Of a DNA stretch of 64,000 bases, positions 17,828 to 27,090 are shown piece by piece. The position numbers and the translations under genes were made by a program. The stretch's first letter is position 1. The number at the start of each line of letters is the position of its first letter. This DNA comes from Shewanella benthica (GTDB lineage Bacteria > Pseudomonadota > Gammaproteobacteria > Enterobacterales > Shewanellaceae), in contig JAKVHY010000029.1 in assembly GCA_023284085.1 (NCBI GenBank), positions 1 to 64,000 on the forward strand, in the 5' to 3' direction. The notes beneath the pieces were generated by a model. That model did not search any database and was not told the origin of the DNA. It was given only the letters and a program-made list of their open reading frames with translations.

Positions 17828-18235
17828 GTGAAAAACCAGATAAATGCCGCCCATAGAAGTATGCAAAATCACAGCTTTATGATCATTTTCGCGTTACTTA
17901 GCCTCTTGATGAGTCAATTCGCCTTGGCGGCAGATAAGGATCCAAGAGTCGCATGGAATAAGATAGATGCGGGTGCCACAGTGATCGATGTCAGAACGGC
18001 AGAGGAGTTCGCAGCGGGACATTTAGATAACGCGATCAACATCCCTTTCGAAGAGATCGCCGCTAAAATTAACACGCTCGACATCGCCAAAGACACTCAA
18101 ATTGTACTCTATTGTCGCAGCGGCCGACGCAGCGGTATCGCTTTCGATACCTTAGTCGCGGAAGGTTTCACTCAGAGCTACAATGGCGGTGGGTTTGAAA
18201 CCCTGAGCCAGTTTAAGCAAGGTGACAAGCAATAA
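17828..18235 (+). CDS. Periplasmic rhodanese-like protein
   Basis: 135 residues with a GTG start. An N-terminal signal peptide (SFMIIFALLSLLMSQFALA) precedes one rhodanese domain: VIDVRTAEEFAAGHLDNAIN, then the active loop YCRSGRRSG with the catalytic Cys, and a final GGGFETL. Export with a single domain fits the PspE/GlpE-like thiosulfate sulfurtransferase group. The in vivo sulfur acceptor is unknown. Confidence 0.88.
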   Translation: MKNQINAAHRSMQNHSFMIIFALLSLLMSQFALAADKDPRVAWNKIDAGATVIDVRTAEEFAAGHLDNAINIPFEEIAAKINTLDIAKDTQIVLYCRSGRRSGIAFDTLVAEGFTQSYNGGGFETLSQFKQGDKQ

Positions 18236-18812
18236 TTAAGCCCCTAGTTCATCATGATCTGTCGATGACTCATTAAGCCTTCTTAAGAGTTATCGACACC
18301 TTATAATACACCTAGCCTAGAACACTGACTCCTCAGACTCACACTTTTAAGCCACTGACTAAATACTCATCCAAGTTTACCTTAACCCTATGACAAACCT
18401 TAGTAATTGGCATTGATCTCACTCATCAATATTACTTTTAAGAATATATTATAACCAATAATTGTTAATGCCATTCCCCCATACTTTCAGTCTCTTACAA
18501 GAATAAAGTATTACCAAACGACGACAAACACAGTTTTGAATATTGAATTCAAAACACATTAATTTCATCGCCATTCGCATACCGACCCACAATTCCCTGT
18601 CAAACCCGCAAATTAATGCGTTTAAAACGTAATAATTATGCAGTAAAGATTTAATTACTCCCCTCCCCACAAACAACATTACGCCGTTAACGTTAATTTT
18701 ACAATTTAATTACATACAGTTACATTCACTCTCGAGTAACCGGTTTATTTTAGTTTCCACTAAAAATAGACCTAATAATAATGATTAATTCTAATTAACA
18801 TGGAAGACAACT
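18236..18812. other. AT-rich intergenic region, no gene seen
   Basis: This 577-base gap before the protease gene is AT-rich and full of stops. A 76-codon minus-strand frame in it lacks a ribosome binding site and any family signal. It probably holds the protease promoter and untranslated leader; no operator is evident. Confidence 0.6.
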
Positions 18813-21236
18813 ATGACAATAAGCAAAACAACGTCTGTTGCACTCAGCTTATCTGCCTTGGCAATCGCCATTTCAGCTAATGTACACGCTGCGCCGACCT
18901 TTACCCCGGGGCTTCAATCGAGTGCTACAGGTATTGAACAAACATCTCCGCTGCCTAAGCGCTATATTGTAAAATTTAAAAATACTCAAGCCGCTTCAAG
19001 TTTCCAATCGGCGTCTGATGAAATGAGTGTGATGAGCTATGTGCCAAGAACGAACGAAGTCTTCTCTCATCACAGAGCACTCAATAGTGTTTCAGCAAGA
19101 GAGATGAAGCGCATCGGTCGCAGTAATAGCTATACAGCCAAACTCGACTCAAAGAGTATTCAATCCCTTCGTCTGCGTGCAGATGTTGATTATGTTGAAG
19201 AAGACATGCCCAGACACCTGCTGAGTGAAACGACTCCATGGGGTCAAACCTATGTGGGCGCTACCAGCTTGAGTGACTCGATGGCCGGTAATCGCACCAT
19301 CTGTATTATCGATTCGGGTTACGATCGCAATCATGGTGACTTGAGTGGCAATAACGTCACCGGCACCAATAATTCAGGTACAGGCAACTGGTTCGATCCG
19401 GGCAACAATAATGCTCACGGTACTCATGTAGCAGGCACCATTGCAGCCATCGCCAACAACTCGGGTGTTGTAGGTGTGATGCCGAACCAAACAGCCAACA
19501 TTCATGTGATCAAGGTATTTAACGAAGCTGGTTGGGGATACTCTTCATCTTTAGTTTCGGCCATAGATACGTGTGTCAGTAACGGCGCCAACGTAGTGAC
19601 TATGTCTCTGGGTGGTAGCAATTCCAGCACCACAGAAAAGAATGCCATGACGGCTCACGCGAATAATGGCGTGCTACTCATTGCCGCAGCAGGTAACGCT
19701 GGTGATAGTACTCACAGCTACCCGGCTTCTTACGATGCGGTAATGTCTGTTGCCGCTGTGGATAACAACAAAGATCATGCTGCATTTTCCCAATACACTA
19801 ACCAGGTTGAGATCTCAGGTCCAGGTGAAGCGATTCTATCGACTGTGACCTTGGGTGAAGGACGTTTAGCCGACGTCACAATCGACGGCCAATCCTACTT
19901 CGATAATGGTATCGTCCCACATAACCGTTATGTAAAATCCGGCAACGACCATATTGGCACCCCGGTTAACGGCAGTGTCACCGGAGTATTAGCAGAGTGC
20001 TCGGTTTCTGGCAGCAGCTTTAACTGTGGCGATATGAACGCTAAGGTTTGTTTAGTTGAGCGTGTCGGCAATCAAGGCGCTAGCTACCCAGAGATAGATG
20101 CGGTTAAAGCCTGTAACGCGGCAGGAGCGAGTGCAGTTATCGTCTATGGTAATACCGAACTTCCGGGCCTACAAAATCCCTTCCTTGTGGATACCAACAA
20201 CGAAGCTCCACTGGTTTCAGTCTCAGTCGATCGCGCAACGGGTCAGGTTTTACAAGCACGATTGGGCTCTACGGTCACTGTCGCTAACACGGCTAACGAA
20301 GATTACGAATACTACAACGGCACATCAATGGCCACCCCTCACGTTTCAGGTGTTGCCACATTAGTATGGAGTCATCATACCGAGTGTAGCGCCGTGCAAA
20401 TCCGCTCAGCATTAAATGCAACGGCTGAAGATCTTGGTACTGCTGGACGTGATAATCAAACAGGTTATGGCCTAATCGATGCGGTAGCCGCTAAGGCCTA
20501 TCTCGATGCATCTTGTGATGGCCCTACCGATCCGGGCACAGGCCCCGGAGAGTTTGTCCTTGAAAACGGTGTAGCGAAAAACAGCTTGGCAGGCACTAAG
20601 AATGACGAGCTTCATTTCTCACTCGAGGTCCCTGCTAACGCAACTGATTTGAGCTTTAGCATGAGTGGCGGCAGTGGCGATGCGGATCTGTATGTGCAGT
20701 ACGCAGCGGCGCCAACCACAGGCAGCTATGATTGTCGTCCCTGGAAAGGCGGCAACAGTGAGTCTTGTCCTATCAGTAATGTGCAAGCTGGCACTTACTA
20801 CGTGATGGTTCAAGGTTACACTGCCTTTAGCGGAGTCAGCTTAGTCGCGAGCTTCACTGAATCAACTGGCGGTGGCGGCAACACAGGTGGCCCAGCAACC
20901 TACACCAACACTAATGGTTACTCCATTCCTGATAACAGCTCAGTCGGCGTTACTAGCCCGATATCTGCCACTCGAACCGGCGACTCTGGCACCGTGACAG
21001 TGAAAGTGAACATCAGCCACACTTATATTGGTGACCTACAAGTAGAGCTGCATAGCCCATCGGGTCAATTTGCTATCTTGCACGATAACGCTGGCGGCAG
21101 CTCAAACGATATAATCCAGAGCTACACAGTCGATATGACAGGTGTTGAATCTGCGGGTGACTGGACACTAAAAGCGGTAGACAGTGCTCGACGTGATACC
21201 GGCACTATCAACAATTGGGAGCTTACTTTCCAGTAA
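18813..21236 (+). CDS. Secreted subtilisin-family (S8) protease with PPC and P domains
   Basis: 807 residues. Parts in order: signal peptide (1-27, ending ANVHA), I9-type propeptide (about 48-135, beginning RYIVKFKN), S8 catalytic domain with Asp in IIDSGYD (D167), His in HGTHVAGT (H202) and Ser in NGTSMATPHVSG (S505). A PA domain is inserted at about 350-490. A PPC domain follows (about 580-690), then a Gly-rich linker and a C-terminal proprotein-convertase P domain (about 700-807). Cys pairs suggest disulfides in the exported enzyme. It probably degrades extracellular protein; PPC and P domains usually aid secretion and substrate binding. Confidence 0.95.
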   Translation: MTISKTTSVALSLSALAIAISANVHAAPTFTPGLQSSATGIEQTSPLPKRYIVKFKNTQAASSFQSASDEMSVMSYVPRTNEVFSHHRALNSVSAREMKRIGRSNSYTAKLDSKSIQSLRLRADVDYVEEDMPRHLLSETTPWGQTYVGATSLSDSMAGNRTICIIDSGYDRNHGDLSGNNVTGTNNSGTGNWFDPGNNNAHGTHVAGTIAAIANNSGVVGVMPNQTANIHVIKVFNEAGWGYSSSLVSAIDTCVSNGANVVTMSLGGSNSSTTEKNAMTAHANNGVLLIAAAGNAGDSTHSYPASYDAVMSVAAVDNNKDHAAFSQYTNQVEISGPGEAILSTVTLGEGRLADVTIDGQSYFDNGIVPHNRYVKSGNDHIGTPVNGSVTGVLAECSVSGSSFNCGDMNAKVCLVERVGNQGASYPEIDAVKACNAAGASAVIVYGNTELPGLQNPFLVDTNNEAPLVSVSVDRATGQVLQARLGSTVTVANTANEDYEYYNGTSMATPHVSGVATLVWSHHTECSAVQIRSALNATAEDLGTAGRDNQTGYGLIDAVAAKAYLDASCDGPTDPGTGPGEFVLENGVAKNSLAGTKNDELHFSLEVPANATDLSFSMSGGSGDADLYVQYAAAPTTGSYDCRPWKGGNSESCPISNVQAGTYYVMVQGYTAFSGVSLVASFTESTGGGGNTGGPATYTNTNGYSIPDNSSVGVTSPISATRTGDSGTVTVKVNISHTYIGDLQVELHSPSGQFAILHDNAGGSSNDIIQSYTVDMTGVESAGDWTLKAVDSARRDTGTINNWELTFQ

Positions 21237-21262
21237 ACCTATTTAGCTTTATCAATGTTGTT

Positions 21263-21285
21263 GAGGGCGCATGCGCCCTCTTTTT
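21263..21285 (+). terminator. Terminator after the protease gene
   Basis: The perfect palindrome GAGGGCGCATGCGCCCTC is followed by TTTTT. Confidence 0.88.
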
Positions 21286-21367
21286 CCTCCTAGGCTAAAA
21301 CCTCCCCTGTTCAATCTTGCTCGATAACTGATATAATTAACTCAATATCAATTAATCTAATGAACTC

Positions 21368-21724
21368 ATGACCCAAGTAAACAATCCACTACATGGTATC
21401 AAGCTAGAAAACCTACTCACCGACTTAGTCGAACATTATGGCTGGGAAGAGCTAGGCACTCGCATCGATGTTCGTTGCTTTAATCATGATCCAAGTATTA
21501 AATCCAGCTTGCGCTTCCTGCGTAAGACCCTCTGGGCGAGAGAGAAGGTTGAATATCTTTATTTGAAGATGAATAAATTACCTTTACCGGCAAGAAAGCC
21601 AAGAGATGATCACTATCAGGCCAGTGATAAGAGCCTACGAGCGGCGAGTAACAGGCCAAATGCTCACTCTGATGACAATAGCGATGATGACAATCAGCTC
21701 AATACCAATATCTGGGGAAGCTAG
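21368..21724 (+). CDS. VF530 family (DUF2132) small protein
   Basis: 118 residues. The first 75 match the compact helical VF530 fold: NPLHGIKLENLLTDLVEHYG, then IDVRCFNHDPSIKSSLRFLR and KTLWAREKVEYLYL. A hydrophilic Asp/Asn/Ser-rich tail follows, which looks disordered. The family has been suggested to bind DNA on structural grounds, but its cellular role is not established. It is monocistronic with a terminator directly behind. Confidence 0.87.
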   Translation: MTQVNNPLHGIKLENLLTDLVEHYGWEELGTRIDVRCFNHDPSIKSSLRFLRKTLWAREKVEYLYLKMNKLPLPARKPRDDHYQASDKSLRAASNRPNAHSDDNSDDDNQLNTNIWGS

Positions 21725-21748
21725 CAGCCTAGATTAAATATAAAGCAC

Positions 21749-21786
21749 AAAAAAGCCGGAGTGACCTTAGCGTCTGTCCGGCTTTT
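21749..21786. terminator. Terminator between convergent genes
   Basis: AAAAGCCGGA and TCCGGCTTTT pair around a loop of about 16 bases. It serves the VF530 gene and, read on the other strand, the malate-synthase-like gene. Confidence 0.8.
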
Positions 21787-21810
21787 CTATATCAATAGTA
21801 CTGATGGGTA

Positions 21811-22326
21811 TTAGCCTTTAAGCGGATACTCACTGCCATCTTTCGCCGTGAAAACTTGCGCAGCTTGTGAGTTTTCAATGATTCGCTTCTCTTCAATATT
21901 AAGCAGGCTAATCCAGTATTCATGACCTTCTAGCCTGACATCATCTATGTGGGCCTGGTCTTTAATACCTGTCTTGCCACCGCGATCGAAACTCAGCTCC
22001 ACATGGGTCCCGTTACTGTTAAGCAAGATAGCTTCAGGTTCACTCTTATGGCCGTTTAGTGCCACAAATTGCCCTGAATTCTTCAGACCAGTATGGGTTC
22101 CGTCGGCAAAAAACATCAACAGCTGCTGATAGTAAACCACGTAACTGCGCACCTCTTTATGAGAACCTTTAGCTAATGGAAAGGTGTTGTCCAGAAACTG
22201 TTTGGCATTAGCCATCATGTCAGTATCATTGACTGCTGCTGCAGTTTTCACATTGACAATTCCGGCATTGATAAGGTTTGTAAAATTCTGCTCGCCATAC
22301 TCATTACTGATAGTTGATATATCCAT
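21811..22326 (-). CDS. Orphan malate synthase G insertion-domain protein
   Basis: 171 residues, against roughly 720 for malate synthase G. From about residue 45 it follows the alpha/beta domain inserted in that enzyme's barrel: FLDNTFPLAKGSHKEV, DGTHTGLKNSGQFVALNGH, PEAILLNSNGTHVELSFDR and KTGIKDQAHIDDVRLEGHE. It ends at DGSEYPLKG, where GlcB reads DGSEISLHG. The TIM barrel with its catalytic residues is absent, so it cannot make malate by the known mechanism. The frame is intact, has a good ribosome binding site (AGAGGA) and its own regulator-like neighbour, arguing against simple decay. It could be a regulatory or scaffold derivative, or a remnant fixed in frame. Confidence 0.75.
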   Translation of the reverse strand: MDISTISNEYGEQNFTNLINAGIVNVKTAAAVNDTDMMANAKQFLDNTFPLAKGSHKEVRSYVVYYQQLLMFFADGTHTGLKNSGQFVALNGHKSEPEAILLNSNGTHVELSFDRGGKTGIKDQAHIDDVRLEGHEYWISLLNIEEKRIIENSQAAQVFTAKDGSEYPLKG

Positions 22327-22466
22327 AGCCTTATCCTCTCAAATCAATCTCGGGTTATTTTCCATTATTAACAAACGACTAGTATTTTTATAATTGAATT
22401 ATCACCTAGTTTTTCATTTATGCTTCAGGTGAGTCACTCATATTCATTCTTTCTCGATTGCTTGAT

Positions 22467-22494
22467 TTGTAGTCTAGCCAATTTTTGACTACAA
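22467..22494. promoter_or_regulatory. Inverted repeat between the divergent genes, candidate operator
   Basis: TTGTAGTC (22467-22474) and GACTACAA (22487-22494) are perfect 8-bp arms separated by 12 bases. It lies 38 bases before the XRE regulator start and 140 before the malate-synthase-like start, so it could serve autoregulation. Confidence 0.45.
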
Positions 22495-22531
22495 TTTCAC
22501 AATTAAAATTATACAGTGTGAATTTTACAAA

Positions 22532-24061
22532 ATGAGAACAACAAAAAGCTTAATGCGAAAATCACATTTTCTGGGTACTAAGATCCGTAACCTAAGAAAA
22601 AGAAACCATCTCACCATGGAAGATCTTTCTGCTCGTTGTGTGCGGGTCGACCCGGAAACCGCCCCCTCAGTGTCATATCTGTCTATGATAGAACGCGGTA
22701 AACGAGTGCCCAGTGCTGGCATGTTAGCCGTCATCGCGGCGGTATTTCAGAAAGAGGTCGATTGGTTTTTAGATGATGCACCTGAAGATCACGCTATCAC
22801 GCCAGATAAAGGCCGCCGTGGTGGCATAAACGGCATGGCACTGGAGCCAAGCTTTTTGTTTTCCAAAGATATATTGCAGATTGCCATACCTGAAATGTTG
22901 TCACAAACTGGGGTCACCGGGCGACAGTTTGCTCATCTTTTGATCCGCGCCCATCAGGAACATCATCAGAATCACTTCCCGGATCTCGAACGTGCGGCCG
23001 AAGAGATAGGACAGAAACGCCTGCCACTCGCCCTGGAAGATATCATGGATATCGCTAAGGGTATGGGCCTCAAGATAAAATGGGTCGACCGGGCCCCAAA
23101 AGAGGTTGTCGATGAGATGGGGGCCAGCTCCACTCAGCTGGTGACCTCATTTTTTGAACCGCCTTCGACCATCTATATCAATAAATACCTGAAATCTAAC
23201 CCGACTCGACTCAAGTATGATCTGGCGGTGCACATAGGACACTGTGTATTACACAACAAGGATGGATTGAAATCTGTACTCACCACTGGACGAAGTCAGA
23301 TCAGTACCGAGATGGACAATGGCACACCACAGTCTTCGACGGTCAATGCACAGGACATTCTCCACGCCTGGCGTGATTTTGAGTCCAGTTTCTTCGCCGG
23401 CGCCCTGCTTTGCCCTAAAGTCCCTTTCAGGCAGATGTTAGATCGTCATGGCTATGAGATAAATGTTCATCAGAAAGTGGGGGTGTCCGCATCGGTTGCC
23501 ATGCGCCGCATGACGGTTGTCTCTCCCTATCCCCACTGGCACTATTTCGATGCCTATGCGCCAGGGAAATTAAAAGCCGTCTATCGCGGCAACGGTATTC
23601 CACTTCCTTGGGGCAACATGCGCTTAGTTCAAGACCCCTGTCAGCATTGGGCAGTATTTAGAAAGATCAATGAAGCCAGTGCAGGCTCATCTGCACAACT
23701 GTCGATACTCGATGTCGACAATGAGCCTAGGATCTACAGCTGTGAGTCGATAAGAGTAAAAGACATGGCGGGCAACAATCACGTACTCTGTGCCGGCATA
23801 GATCTCAACCCCGCTATCGAAGCTCAGGGAGGAGACGCTAATGCGATAGCCGCAGAATTAAAACAAGCTTGCGTTAAGCATGGTGGCGAAGCCGAGATCC
23901 CCAAGGCCATAAAGAAGGATTTAACCAGTGTGGCTAAAATTCTCAATATCAACTGGGTCGAGCGAGGCATAGATACCCAAGCCAGGCTCATCTGCTCCAG
24001 AGGCGCGGTCTGTCCTCGCCAGCCAACTTGTTATGAAGCTGGCAAGTCTCAATGTGAATAG
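22532..24061 (+). CDS. XRE-type regulator with DUF3612 (short-chain acyl sensing family)
   Basis: 509 residues. An N-terminal XRE helix-turn-helix (LGTKIRNLRKRNHLTMEDLS, then SYLSMIERGKRVPSA) precedes a long DUF3612-type region containing an IrrE-like stretch (STIYINKYL, AVHIGHCVLHNK). The C-terminus is Cys-rich (SRGAVCPRQPTCYEAGKSQC), resembling a metal or Fe-S binding tail. Related regulators (ScfR/RamB-like) control acetate, propionate and glyoxylate-cycle genes. Divergence from a malate-synthase-like gene agrees with that. The ATG at 22532 fits the expected N-terminus. Confidence 0.85.
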   Translation: MRTTKSLMRKSHFLGTKIRNLRKRNHLTMEDLSARCVRVDPETAPSVSYLSMIERGKRVPSAGMLAVIAAVFQKEVDWFLDDAPEDHAITPDKGRRGGINGMALEPSFLFSKDILQIAIPEMLSQTGVTGRQFAHLLIRAHQEHHQNHFPDLERAAEEIGQKRLPLALEDIMDIAKGMGLKIKWVDRAPKEVVDEMGASSTQLVTSFFEPPSTIYINKYLKSNPTRLKYDLAVHIGHCVLHNKDGLKSVLTTGRSQISTEMDNGTPQSSTVNAQDILHAWRDFESSFFAGALLCPKVPFRQMLDRHGYEINVHQKVGVSASVAMRRMTVVSPYPHWHYFDAYAPGKLKAVYRGNGIPLPWGNMRLVQDPCQHWAVFRKINEASAGSSAQLSILDVDNEPRIYSCESIRVKDMAGNNHVLCAGIDLNPAIEAQGGDANAIAAELKQACVKHGGEAEIPKAIKKDLTSVAKILNINWVERGIDTQARLICSRGAVCPRQPTCYEAGKSQCE

Positions 24062-24080
24062 ATTTCTTGGTTAATAAAGC

Positions 24081-24112
24081 AAAGAGCCTGGATACAATTC
24101 CGGCTCTTTATT
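24081..24112. terminator. Terminator between convergent genes
   Basis: AAAGAGCC and GGCTCTTT pair around a 13-base loop between the XRE regulator and the reductase gene; it is A-rich before and T-rich after, so usable from both sides. Confidence 0.75.
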
Positions 24113-24157
24113 CACTTTTTTATAAGCTGTAACCGTTAACACTCGCTAGGTGAACAA

Positions 24158-25135
24158 CTACACCCTTAATGCTATTTTCCCTACTGCCGCGCCGGATTCT
24201 AAACGGGCATGTGCTTCGGCAACTTGCCAGATAGTGAAGTCAGACTCATCGAGCAGAGGTTTGATAATGCCTGAGTCCACCAACTCGGCTATCTGAGTTA
24301 AGATCTCACCGTGAGATTGTCGATTAATGCCTTCGACCATAGGGATAAGCATAAGCACGCTGTGAAAGCTCAGACTCTTCAATGCCACCTGTAATACATT
24401 ATCGATGGGTAAAGTGGTGGCAACAGCACCATTAAATCGAGCGGCTTCGAAGCTGAGTTGAATATTGTCACCGGCCACGGGATCGAATATGGCATCGAAC
24501 CCCACGCCATTGGTGTACTGTTGAACATAGTCGGACACAGACTGCACCTTGATATCGACTAAGTGATCGGCGCCTATACTCGCGGCAAGCTTCATATTAC
24601 GCGGCATCGATGTCGCGGTGACTTCGGCGCCGAGATGTTTGGCCAGTTGAATTGCCACATGACCCACTCCACCCGTCGCGCCATGAATCAGTACTTTATC
24701 GCCTTGCTTTACCTTGAGTTTATTACATAAGCCTTCCCATGCAGTAATAGACACTAAAGGCAGCACGGCAGCCTGTCTCATGGTCAAGGTTTTAGGCTTA
24801 AGCGCCATTAAATCGGCATCGACCAACATAAACTCCGCTAACGCACCATCGATACCCGCAATCCCCCCCGCACAACCATAAACCTCATCGCCAACCTTGA
24901 AGTGACTCACATCATCGGCCACTTCAGTCACAATTCCAGCAACATCACCGTGGAGTATTTCAGGTAAATTAGCAGACCAAGGGGTGTCGCTCGAGCGCAA
25001 CATGGTATCTAACGGATTAACGCTCGAGGCTTTCACTTCCACCAGCATGTGGCCTGGTTTCAATACAGGTTTTGCTTTTTCGGCCAGTTGAAATACATCG
25101 CTGGAACCCAGTTGTTTAATGATCATGGCTTTCAT
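24158..25135 (-). CDS. Zinc-independent quinone oxidoreductase-type MDR protein
   Basis: 325 residues from the ATG at 25135, preceded by AGAGACG; a TTG six codons upstream is less likely. It is a medium-chain reductase: GroES-like N-terminal domain (VEVKASSVNPLDTMLRSSD, GDVAGIV, GDEVYG) and a Rossmann domain with the NADPH loop HGATGGVGHVAIQLAKHLGA. Catalytic zinc ligands are absent, which places it with quinone/enone reductases. It is divergent from a LysR-type gene, which probably regulates it. Confidence 0.88.
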   Translation of the reverse strand: MKAMIIKQLGSSDVFQLAEKAKPVLKPGHMLVEVKASSVNPLDTMLRSSDTPWSANLPEILHGDVAGIVTEVADDVSHFKVGDEVYGCAGGIAGIDGALAEFMLVDADLMALKPKTLTMRQAAVLPLVSITAWEGLCNKLKVKQGDKVLIHGATGGVGHVAIQLAKHLGAEVTATSMPRNMKLAASIGADHLVDIKVQSVSDYVQQYTNGVGFDAIFDPVAGDNIQLSFEAARFNGAVATTLPIDNVLQVALKSLSFHSVLMLIPMVEGINRQSHGEILTQIAELVDSGIIKPLLDESDFTIWQVAEAHARLESGAAVGKIALRV

Positions 25136-25284
25136 ATTTATCGTCTCTATCAATGAATGACTAGTTAGTGAGGCTATTTTATCTATTGCCTAATGAACCA
25201 TCAAGGCACCATAAAACAAACTACTTTTGTCTTTTAGACAAGAATGCTATTCTGGTCACATTACACCGACAGAGAGATAAACTC

Positions 25285-26193
25285 ATGAGCATGCTCACTC
25301 GGCTGCACTATTTTAACTGTGTCGTAGAAACCGGCAGCATCTCGAAAGCGAGTCGAATCTTCGATATTCAGCCCTCCTCCATCTCCCGCCAGTTGATGGC
25401 ATTGGAAAAAGAACTTGGCATTCGCCTACTCAATCGCAATACACGCAATATAGGCTTAACCGAAGCGGGACAAACCTATTATCAGTATTCTCAGCGTATC
25501 GTCTCCGAGCTGGATGAGGCTCACAGGGCAGTCAATGAGTTACAGCAAAACCCTAAGGGACATTTGAAAGTCAGCATGACAGTTGGCTTCGGTGAAAGCT
25601 GTGTGCTGCCGTTGATCCCCGCGTTTATACGCCAATACCCGGAGGTAAAAATTGAGCTGGAACTCACCGAACGTGTCATAGACATGGTGGAGGAGAATGT
25701 CGATATCGCCATACGCAGCGGTCACCTGCCGGACTCAAACTTGATCGCCCGCAAACTGACCGATAATAACTTCTTGCTCTGTTCTAGCCCTCAATACATT
25801 AGTCGTCATGGACTGCCACAGTCAGCCAACGACTTGCATAAATTTGATTGTATAAGATATGGCTATGCCGGCTGGCGTGAGTGGTTCGTGATGAAAACTG
25901 AGCCCCAGCTTACTTTTAAAAAATTGACCATATCATCAGGGCTCACGGTCAACTCAGTCAATGGCCAGAAACAGCTATTATTGAATGATGCAGGTTTTGC
26001 CTTAATTCCACTGTGGGCAGTGAAGGAGGAGTTGAAAAATGGCAGCTTAGTCCGAATACTTGAGCAGGAGCTATTTAGTCCTTGCGCCCCTTTGAGCTCA
26101 ACCTATGCGCTCTACCTAAAGCGGGAATTAATCTCACCCAAAATCAGGGTGTTTTTGGATTTTCTCCGAGACAAGTTAGATGTAGAAATCTAG
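25285..26193 (+). CDS. LysR-family transcriptional regulator
   Basis: 302 residues from ATG 25285, the usual family length, with AGAGAG upstream; an in-frame ATG at 25168 would add 39 residues before the helix-turn-helix. The DNA-binding segment is ISKASRIFDIQPSSISRQLM followed by ALEKELGIRLLNRNTR. The effector domain follows (KVSMTVGFGESCVLPLIPAF, VDIAIRSG). It is divergent from the MDR reductase gene with a shared 149-base promoter region; LysR regulators commonly control such neighbours. Confidence 0.92.
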   Translation: MSMLTRLHYFNCVVETGSISKASRIFDIQPSSISRQLMALEKELGIRLLNRNTRNIGLTEAGQTYYQYSQRIVSELDEAHRAVNELQQNPKGHLKVSMTVGFGESCVLPLIPAFIRQYPEVKIELELTERVIDMVEENVDIAIRSGHLPDSNLIARKLTDNNFLLCSSPQYISRHGLPQSANDLHKFDCIRYGYAGWREWFVMKTEPQLTFKKLTISSGLTVNSVNGQKQLLLNDAGFALIPLWAVKEELKNGSLVRILEQELFSPCAPLSSTYALYLKRELISPKIRVFLDFLRDKLDVEI

Positions 26194-26208
26194 ATGCGAA
26201 TATAACGC

Positions 26209-27021
26209 CTAGATAGGAAACTCGAAGATCAAGCGCCATACCTTGACGCCATCGCCGGCCCGGACACTGAGACCCAAGCGGTCTATTCCCATCCAATCCC
26301 AAAGGATTGGCTTAGAAAACGCTAAGGTCGCGCCCACTTCTAAACTATTCGATACCAAAACATCTTCACCGAATGGCGTAGCAAACCTGAGTTTATCGAA
26401 ATACCAATAACCAGTAGCAAACACCCTAGGCTCGACATCGACGCCTAACCAATCCCAGCGCCAATGAATATTTGTCCCTATATCGATTCCAGATAGCAGT
26501 GCAGAATAGGTCTCACTCTGAGACCCATCGAAGCTGGCATAGCCGGCGAAAAAAAGTCGATTAACCCAGACAGGTTCTGATTGCCTTAATTCAAGATCCA
26601 ATAAGCTGGAGACACCAGCTGAATAGATAGCGACATTGGTGCCCGAGGTAAAATTAGTACCGTAGCCAAGATCTACATAGGCTTGAAATTCATGATCCTC
26701 AGAGGTACGGGTACGATATTCGAGACCCGGCGTTATCGTCATGGTGCCAACGCTAGAAGGCAGATCACCGTCGGGAAGATCGCTCCATTTAAAATTGAAG
26801 AAACCCAGAGATATCGGAGTGCGCAGGGTAAGGGAATCAGTATCATTCTTATAGAGTTCGAAACTGATGGGAATATTAACCACAGTGGCGTTCTGCCCTG
26901 AAGTTTGATAGATACCACTGCCGAGATAATTTGCAAACGCGTAATGGGTAAAATCTTCTTCGGCATAGACAGAAAAAGATCCAAGCAGGGTTAACGCGAT
27001 AAGGACTGATTTCAGAACCAT
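26209..27021 (-). CDS. Outer-membrane beta-barrel protein
   Basis: 270 residues. A signal peptide (SVLIALTLLGSFSVYA) precedes alternating amphipathic strands rich in Tyr, Trp and Gly, such as YVDLGYGTNFT, RLFFAGYASF and WLGVDVEPRVFATGYWYF, and a C-terminus in strand form (WRLIFEFPI). There is no passenger or periplasmic domain. It may belong to the solitary autotransporter-type barrel family known from Shewanella and Vibrio; I am not sure of that assignment. Function unknown. It lies 69 bases downstream of ribA on the same strand, without a clear terminator between. Confidence 0.75.
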   Translation of the reverse strand: MVLKSVLIALTLLGSFSVYAEEDFTHYAFANYLGSGIYQTSGQNATVVNIPISFELYKNDTDSLTLRTPISLGFFNFKWSDLPDGDLPSSVGTMTITPGLEYRTRTSEDHEFQAYVDLGYGTNFTSGTNVAIYSAGVSSLLDLELRQSEPVWVNRLFFAGYASFDGSQSETYSALLSGIDIGTNIHWRWDWLGVDVEPRVFATGYWYFDKLRFATPFGEDVLVSNSLEVGATLAFSKPILWDWMGIDRLGLSVRAGDGVKVWRLIFEFPI

Positions 27022-27090
27022 ATATAAGAATTATATTATTAGTATGGCTCTGAATATAGCGACAGAATGAAGGAAAATCTACAACTTACG

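Noticed and set aside
18449..18679. 76-codon minus-strand ORF before the protease gene
   Set aside because: AT-rich gap, no ribosome binding site and no recognisable protein pattern.
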